Below, one piece after another: positions 10,201-15,228 of a DNA stretch of 15,228 nucleotides. Source of the DNA: Nephromyces sp. MM_2019. Its lineage: Eukaryota > Apicomplexa > Aconoidasida > Nephromycida. Position numbers and translations under genes: made by a program. Numbering within the stretch: the stretch's first letter is position 1; each line of letters starts with the position of its first letter. The stretch covers positions 1 to 15,228 of the forward strand of contig JADHZB010000495.1 of the NCBI GenBank assembly GCA_015657535.1, read 5' to 3'. The notes below the pieces were generated by a model. That model was not told where the DNA came from. It ran no database searches and was given only the letters and a program-made list of their open reading frames with translations.

Positions 10201-11253
10201 TATTTTGATATTGAATCATTTACACATATGTAGAGAGAGGATAGATTATATGGCTACGATAATTTTTATAAACCAACAAATCTACTAATCACTTTTTATA
10301 CACACACGTAAATCTAAAAGTGTGTATATATACACACATACATACATAGATCCTAGTCCCTATATATTTACACACACATAATATATATATAAACATACTG
10401 TGTGTAACTTTAATTTTTTCACATCATTTTTTAATTGTTGGTATTTTGATTTGGGGCCACCTGGCGAAGGAACTTTAAACCAATCGGGCCTCATTGAAGG
10501 CATTGGTAAGCCAATTTTGGGTGTAATTAATTTTACATCACCCTCTATATATATATATATATATATATGGGGGTGTGTGTGTGTGTGTAGGTGTGTGGGT
10601 GTGTAGGTGTGTGTGGGTGTGGGTGTGGGGATGTGGGAATGGGTGTGGGTGTGGGGGTGTGTATGTGTGTGTGTGTGTATCTGTGTATGTGTGTGTGTGT
10701 GTATGTGTGTGTGTGTGTATGTGTATGTGTGTGTATGTGTAGTGTTTAGGTGTGTGTGTGTGTATGTGTATGTGTGTTTGTGTGTATGTGTAGTGTTTAG
10801 GTGTGTTTGTGTGTATGTGTGTATATGTGTATGTGTAGTGTTTAGGTGTGTGTGTGTGTAGTGTTTAGGTGTGTGCGTGTATGTGTAAATGCGCGGGTAG
10901 GGGGTATGTGTATAAGTGTGTGAGGGGGAGGGGGGGTGGGGAGTAGGAGTAAGGGTATAAGGATGTGAGAGGGGGTGTGTTGTGTGTATGTGTGGACATA
11001 TATATATATATATATATAGATGTAAATGTAAAATGAATCGGGTGATATAAATACAATTACAATTATCAAATAATATATATACACACACACATGTTTAATT
11101 ACCTTTGGTTGGAGTTAAAACTTCTCGAGGGTGTGCATAATTAGGATTAGAAGGTGAAAGGTATGATGTGTGTGTGTTATAACATTTGGAAAATTTTGTG
11201 TGTAAGATTAAAAGGAGTATATAAGAGGATAAAATTAACCACAAAAGCTTCAT
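7217..11253 (-). CDS. lipA: Lipoyl synthase (LipA), radical SAM, probably plastid-targeted; 7 exons, 363 aa
   Basis: Inserts two sulfurs into protein-bound octanoyl chains to make lipoyl groups for 2-oxo-acid dehydrogenases. Minus-strand exons in order: 11253-11103, 10544-10399, 9510-9293, 8783-8666, 8330-8227, 8120-7969, 7419-7217. All six introns are GT-AG (558, 888, 509, 335, 106, 549 nt) and every codon joins in frame to a TAG. Exon 3 carries both cluster motifs: the auxiliary-cluster CX4CX5C (Cys101, 106, 112) and the radical-SAM CX3CX2C within [11 protein letters not shown] (Cys127, 131, 134). [11 protein letters not shown] (168-178), [13 protein letters not shown] and the C-terminal [10 protein letters not shown] (340-349), with the serine that ligates the auxiliary cluster, are intact. 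[17 protein letters not shown] and MLGLGETD look like plastid/cyanobacterial-type LipA rather than plant mitochondrial LIP1. The start is the first ATG after an in-frame TGA. It gives a hydrophobic leader (residues 3-19) and then a basic, Ser/Thr/Asn-rich stretch, consistent with a bipartite apicoplast leader (inference). Divergent from the phosphoribosyltransferase gene. Confidence 0.93.
7421..7957. repeat. TG tract and about 25-bp minisatellite filling lipoyl synthase intron 6
   Basis: Plain TG repeats (7421-7530) are followed by about 16 copies of a unit with the core GAATACGCTATGTGTGTGTA. Cores begin at 7575 (variant GAATATGCTA), 7600, 7622, 7645, 7670, 7695, 7720, 7741, 7766, 7791, 7812, 7833, 7858 (variant GATTACGCT), 7881, 7906 and 7931. 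The period is mostly 25 bp, with 21-23 bp variants that lack one or two dinucleotides or TA steps. The array runs to within about ten bases of the intron's donor (7968), and the TG tract reaches its acceptor (7420). Confidence 0.88.
8885..9292. repeat. Poly-C and CA-rich tract filling lipoyl synthase intron 3
   Basis: Eleven C (8885-8895), an ambiguous base N at 8899, and then about 390 bases of CA repeats broken every 10-30 bases by CCCCA, CCCA or AAAAACCCC. On the gene's sense strand this is a UG-rich, G-run-rich intron that starts at the splice donor itself. Six-frame translation gives long Cys-Val or His-Thr ORFs here; these are repeat artefacts. Confidence 0.85.
9518..9928. repeat. TG-rich tract in lipoyl synthase intron 2
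   Basis: About 410 bases of TG repeats interrupted by TTG, TAG and CG variants. A longer unit is duplicated: the GTTGTGCGTGTGTGTTGTG segment recurs with a 79-bp offset (GTGCG at 9701 and 9780). On the sense strand of lipoyl synthase this is CA-rich and lies directly 5' of the exon 3 acceptor. Confidence 0.85.
9935..10100. repeat. 66/76-bp tandem repeat, about 2.3 copies, in lipoyl synthase intron 2
   Basis: The segment GGGTTATGTGA starts at 9941, 10007 and 10083. The first two copies continue with TTGTGTATATATATGTGGG-like sequence, a GTATAGGA element and a TGTGGAGGTG element. The spacing is 66 and then 76 bp, and the third copy is truncated. Copies are diverged but clearly related. Confidence 0.7.
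10546..11019. repeat. TA, TG and G-rich tracts in lipoyl synthase intron 1
   Basis: (TA)n at 10546-10567 abuts the exon 2 acceptor. TG repeats (10568-10888) follow and include about four copies of a TAGTGTTTAGGTGTG element (10740, 10791, 10836 and 10859, approximate). Then comes a block with several runs of three to seven G (about 10889-10980) and another (TA)n tract (about 10997-11019). The G-runs are on the plus strand, so they are C-runs in the lipoyl synthase transcript. Confidence 0.75.
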
Positions 11254-11419
11254 ATTTCCATCATATAATCAAACTATATAAATGTGTGTAGATAATGTTG
11301 AACATCCTCATAAAAAATTCAAATAAAGATATCCAAATTTGACTGAAAAAACGATTTCTATGCTTAAGTCAAATTTCATAAAATATATGTTGTAAAGGAT
11401 GTCAATATTAATATTGTCT

Positions 11420-12110
11420 AATCATGTGTGTGTATGTGTATGTGTTGTGTTTGTATACATAGAGCATGTAAATTGTATATGTATACTGTGTGTGTGTGAA
11501 TGTTCTATGTGTGTGTGTGTATATTATGTGTGTGTGTGTGTATATTATGTGTGTGTGTGTGTGTATATTATGTGTGGATTGTGTATGAGTACTCTATGCA
11601 AATGTAGGGATACTCTATGTGTGTGTGTGGATGTATGTGGTGTGTATGGGTATGTGCTATGTGTGTGTGTGTTTATATGTATAATTATGTTTTTATAATT
11701 ATATAGCTATGTTTGTGTATATAAATTATGTGTACATATGCGTATGTTTGTAGCCTTATATCTTATGTATGTGTGTGTGTGTGTAGTTGGTGTATTGTGT
11801 GTGTAATTGTGTGTGCACAACTGTATGTGTGTAATTGTTTGTCAGTACTTGTTTGTCAATACTTGTGTGTCAGTACTTGTGTGTGAGTTTTTTATGGTAA
11901 TGTAATTGTATGTGTGCAATTGTGCTTATGTGCCATTGTGTGTGTGTAGTTGTGTGTGTATGTAGTTGTTTTTGTGTGTAAGTCTTTGCGTGTGTGTAAT
12001 TGCGCATGTGTGTAGATTTTGTGTGTGCGTAGGTTTATCTGTATATGTTTGTAGGTCAATTTAAATGTATCGACATATATACCTGTGTGTGTAATATATT
12101 GTTTTTGTGT
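11420..12110. repeat. TG-rich tract with embedded 14-bp triplicate
   Basis: Interrupted TG repeats on the plus strand. Within it are three tandem 14-bp copies starting at 11841, 11855 and 11869 (GTCAGTACTTGTTT, GTCAATACTTGTGT, GTCAGTACTTGTGT). No coding sign beyond repeat-derived Cys/Val ORFs. Confidence 0.75.
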
Positions 12111-12540
12111 GTGAGAGTTTGATTAAAATTATACTGTTTTATTGTAAACTTTATAGTAGATTATTCACCCTAGGTTGGCATTAATACAACGACAATTTTC
12201 ACAAATTGCCTAAATATATATACACTCCAACTAGATCACCTTTACACACACATATATGTGTAACAAATCTAAAACATACGCAACACACACACACACATGT
12301 TTATATATACATATTCCAGTATACACACATAACTTGACTCAAAATCAAAACTCAATTTCATCCATACAACTTTCCTTTTAGTCAAAACACTTTCTATAAT
12401 TAGTTTAGTACATCAACCTCCTTTATATTTAATATTCAGCTTTAATGATCTACACACACACTACCTATAAAATATACACACACACTGTACATAACCGGTA
12501 ACTCATACATTACACATATACACACTCTGCATACACACTA

Positions 12541-12800
12541 CATTATATCTACTTTACTCACGGTATAAATATATTACACACACTATAAACACATCACACA
12601 CACTATAAACACATCACACACACTATAAACACATCACACACACTATAAACACATCACACACACTATAAACACATCACACACACTACAAAAACATTAAATA
12701 CACTACAAACGTATTACATACACAATATATGTCTTACACACACTCCATATATATTTCACAAACTCCATACACCTTACACACACTATACACATACACTAGA
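12541..12800. repeat. 20-bp tandem array with a perfect core and decayed edges
   Basis: Five identical 20-bp copies (CACTATAAACACATCACACA) occupy 12581-12680. The same 20-bp register continues with diverged copies at 12681, 12701, 12721, 12741, 12761 and 12781 on the right. On the left there are one or two (12561, 12541). This gives about 13 units, more diverged away from the core. Confidence 0.85.
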
Positions 12801-12979
12801 AAAACCAAGGACATTTTACCAAGACCTTACACACACCATTTTTACATATAGTGAAAATATATAAAAAATATACTAAATATAACACATATTCAACGATACA
12901 CACAAATCTTAAACCTTATTGGATAACATATATACACATACACACTCTAGAAAAGCACCCCTCACACAAACACTTCTTT

Positions 12980-13119
12980 CACACACACACACACACACAT
13001 CCCACACACACACACACACATCCCACACACACACACACACATCCCACACACACACATACACATCCCACACACACACACACACATCCCACACACACACACA
13101 CATCCCACAAACACACACT
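12980..13119. repeat. CA tract with 21-bp TCCCA-punctuated periodicity
   Basis: CA runs are interrupted by TCCCA at 13000, 13021, 13042, 13063, 13084 and 13103, so the period is 21, 21, 21, 21 and 19 bp. Because 21 is a multiple of three, all frames stay open and give Ser-His-Thr-type ORFs, which are not credible proteins. It lies upstream of the phosphoribosyltransferase gene. Confidence 0.85.
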
Positions 13120-13593
13120 ATGACTAATCAATATCAAATTAATTTGAATGCAAATAAATGTATATACATATATTTTAATTGGGTGTTTAATTAATTAGGT
13201 TTGATTCTATATATTGCAACCTATATGTTTACACACATGTTTATGGATATATATATATATTTATATATAGTTTATAAATAATTTTTTTACAATAAATTTA
13301 TACATACATAGATTACTTTAATAACACATTTTGTGTATGTACAATTTTCAAGGCATTGAATAATTTCCCCTTTTGATAAATCGCATAGTTTATATTATAA
13401 ATTACACACAAATACGGTTTGGTTTACACATAATCATACGCACATAAGGCCTTAAATTCCCAAGGGTTTAATTTAACAAGAAATACACACACACATATTT
13501 TTAATAATCCCAAAATTTTACACTATATTTTTTGAACCTATACTCATCTAATTATCTAAGGCACCCTATACACACACCCCACACACACACATA

Positions 13594-15116
13594 ATGATCC
13601 CATCACATAGTATAAATAATACAAGGAATGGGCACACACATGAGTCCTTTGATGATATACACACATCATCCCTACCAGATGTGTGTGTACCCTTTAGTCA
13701 AGATTTACATGTTTTATTAACTGACTATTATCAACTTACAACCGTCTATTCATACTGGAAAAACAACAGACATAATGAGTGTGCAATTTTCGAATTGTAT
13801 TTCAGAAAATGTCCATTTGATGGTGAATTTGCAATTTTTGCAGGCATAAATGAAATTATTAAATTTATCATTAATTTCAAATTAACCCCTTCTGACACAC
13901 ACTATATCAAGTAGAGTGTGTATGTATGGGAGTGGGTGGATTGGGTGTGTGTATATGGGAGTGGGGGGATTGGGTGTGTGTATATGGGAGTGGGTGGATT
14001 GGGTGTGTGTATATGGGAGTGGGTGGATTGGGTGTATGTGAGTGGGGTTGGATGTGTGTGTGAATGTATTATGAATGTGTGTATGGTTTGAGAAGCGAAT
14101 TGAATATATATTTTGGTTTAGATCCATAGTATATACGTGTGTATAGAATTTTGTATGTAATATGTGTATATAAATATAAATGCATTTAATCTTTAGAATT
14201 TTCATACATTCTCCTTCAATTTTACAGACAAATCATACCCAATGTTGAAGATGAATTTTTAGAATTCTTATTAACTCTTGATGGGAAATCTATTCAATTA
14301 TTTGGTACTCATACACACACACACACACTTATAAATCTATATATATAAGCCTCTGTAATCCCCAACATGTATCTACACATTCCTTTTTAGCTATACAGTA
14401 TGGGTATAATCAAATTATACCTATAAATATATGTGTATATAAATCATTATTTGTACTATTTGTGTGAATATATATGTGTAACATTTATATATATATATAT
14501 ATATATTGTGTGTGTATGTATGTGTAAAAATAAAGGAATGGAAGAAGGAACAATAGTGTTTGCCTCTGAGCCACTCATCCGTATGGAAGGCCCTTTGGCC
14601 ATTTGTCAACTTTTGGAAACCATTATAATTAACTTAGCAAATTTCCCCACATTAATGGCTACCAATGCATCAAGGTACACACACCTACACACACACCTAC
14701 ACACACACACATGGTATATAACTTATAATTTGTTAGGTACCGCTTAGCAGCGGGTTGGAACAAATTATTACTTGAGTTTGGCCTAAGAAGAGCTCAAGGT
14801 AATATTATACTTTGAAAATTATAAATATACATTACTACACACACACACACACACATACACACACACACACACATGCACATACACACATACACACACACAC
14901 ACATGCACATACACACATACACACACACACATATATATATACACACACACACACACATAAATATATATATATATACAGGCCCCAATGGTGGGTTGAGTGC
15001 TTCACGTTACACATATTTGGGTGGATTTGATGGCACTTCAAATGTTATGGCCTCTCAACTTTTTGGTATACCTGTGAGTGGCACACACTCTCATTCATAC
15101 ATATCCTCATTTACAA
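13594..15116 (+). CDS. Nicotinate phosphoribosyltransferase, 5' part (first 5 exons, continues past right edge)
   Basis: Makes nicotinate mononucleotide from nicotinate and PRPP (ATP-stimulated), the first step of the Preiss-Handler route to NAD; cytosolic in most eukaryotes. Exons: 13594-13910, 14228-14304, 14536-14674, 14737-14798, 14979-15116. Introns of 317, 231, 62 and 180 nt are all GT-AG, and the frame joins across every junction. Visible NAPRT signatures: LLTDYYQLT (41-49), [19 protein letters not shown] (66-84), ATNAS-R-YRLAAG (173-184), [18 protein letters not shown] (192-209), GGFDGTSNV (214-222) and [12 protein letters not shown] (228-239), which includes the histidine-containing active-site segment. 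The start is the first ATG after an in-frame stop (13549-13551); it adds about 38 Ser/His/Asn-rich residues before the catalytic domain. Exon 1 and exon 5 each run into stop codons if left unspliced, which hides the gene's continuity. The visible 244 residues are roughly half of a typical enzyme, so exon 5 most likely ends at the GTAATA donor (15117) rather than at the TAA at 15125. Confidence 0.9.
13925..14040. repeat. 29-bp G-rich minisatellite in phosphoribosyltransferase intron 1
   Basis: Four copies start at 13925, 13954, 13983 and 14012. The unit begins TATGGGAGTGGGTGGATTGG and ends in GTGTGTGTA. Copy 2 has GGGGGG where the others have GGGTGG. The array begins 15 bases after the splice donor, and a partial fifth copy follows to about 14060. 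The G-rich strand is the sense strand. Confidence 0.9.
14676..14712. repeat. CA repeat inside the 62-nt intron 3 of the phosphoribosyltransferase
   Basis: More than half of this very short intron (14675-14736) is (ACAC)n/CTACAC sequence starting right at the GTACAC donor. The acceptor TTGTTAG follows. Confidence 0.7.
14836..14978. repeat. CA/TA microsatellite filling phosphoribosyltransferase intron 4
   Basis: CA repeats with an internal duplication of an ACATGCACATACACACATAC segment (about 14870 and 14902). It then grades into (TA)n and ends in the exon 5 acceptor ATATACAG. Confidence 0.8.
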
Positions 15117-15128
15117 GTAATAAATAAA

Positions 15129-15150
15129 ATGTGTGTGTGTATGTATGTGT

Positions 15151-15228
<78 letters not shown>
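15129..15228. repeat. (GT)n microsatellite at the right window edge
   Basis: About 100 bases of nearly pure GT, with three TATG interruptions near its left end, lie inside intron 5 of the phosphoribosyltransferase just after its likely donor. The window stops within the repeat. Such a tract commonly ends a sequence contig. Confidence 0.9.

Larger units (their letters stand above)
11254..13593. other. Divergent intergenic region with likely promoters of both flanking genes
   Basis: Lies between the starts of lipoyl synthase (minus) and the phosphoribosyltransferase (plus). About 11254-11400 and 13130-13570 are AT-rich and of ordinary complexity, and probably hold the two promoters and leaders. 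The middle is repetitive: TG-rich on the plus strand from about 11420 to 12110, then CA-rich from about 12240 to 13120. No exon or RNA gene was recognised. Confidence 0.6.

Noticed and set aside
10360..11088. 242-codon minus-strand ORF read as one protein
   Set aside because: Only 10544-10399 is coding (exon 2 of lipoyl synthase). The His-Thr-rich part is intron 1, shown by the acceptor at 10546-10545 and the in-frame join to exon 1.
12581..12680. CRISPR-like array
   Set aside because: The 20-bp units are directly adjacent with no unique spacers, in a eukaryotic, intron-containing region; it is a tandem satellite.
12851..13194. Ser-His-Thr repeat ORFs on both strands
   Set aside because: A 21-bp repeat keeps every frame open. 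The region is intergenic, with no homology or codon signal.
13594..13914. Exon 1 of the phosphoribosyltransferase as a complete 106-residue protein
   Set aside because: The TAG at 13912 lies inside the GTAGAG donor, and the next exons continue the NAPRT domain in frame.
3289..15116. A co-regulated gene cluster or novel system
   Set aside because: Carrier, lipoyl synthase and phosphoribosyltransferase belong to separate pathways, are in mixed orientation and are separated by more than 2 kb each.

Overview
The window reads as nuclear DNA of an AT-rich, intron-rich protist, most likely an apicomplexan or a close plastid-bearing alveolate. Three genes with GT-AG introns can be rebuilt exon by exon: a mitochondrial phosphate carrier, a lipoyl synthase and a nicotinate phosphoribosyltransferase. 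The carrier resembles alveolate carriers as I recall them. The lipoyl synthase has plastid/cyanobacterial-type sequence features and starts with a hydrophobic leader followed by a basic, hydroxyl-rich stretch, as in apicoplast import. The species cannot be fixed from the sequence alone. All stops used here are TAA or TAG.

Layout: 1-210 (minus) is the N-terminus of an unrecognised Ser/Asp-rich protein running off the left edge. 211-3288 is non-coding AT-rich DNA ending in A-rich and T-rich tracts ahead of the carrier. 3289-5059 (plus) is the phosphate carrier, 5 exons, 324 aa. 5060-7216 is a convergent intergenic region with microsatellites and two minisatellites. 7217-11253 (minus) is lipoyl synthase, 7 exons, 363 aa; about 2.9 kb of its 4.0 kb is intron, much of it TG/CA repeats. 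11254-13593 is a divergent intergenic region, first TG-rich and then CA-rich, with a 20-bp and a 21-bp tandem array. 13594-15116 (plus) is the first 5 exons of the phosphoribosyltransferase (244 codons plus one base); the gene continues beyond the right edge, where the window ends in a (GT)n tract.

The three recognised genes are core metabolism and need not be co-regulated: phosphate import for mitochondrial ATP synthesis, lipoate assembly on a (probably plastid) pyruvate dehydrogenase, and NAD salvage from nicotinate. No operon-like logic applies.

No virus, transposon coding region, CRISPR array, rRNA or convincing tRNA was seen. The striking property is the abundance and architecture of TG/CA repeats. 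They fill introns and spacers, switch strand in blocks, contain several true minisatellites (14, 20, 21, 25, 28, 29, about 37, 66 and 79 bp periods), and in places form part of the splice sites. Long 'ORFs' of Cys-Val or His-Thr repeats come from these tracts and are not genes.
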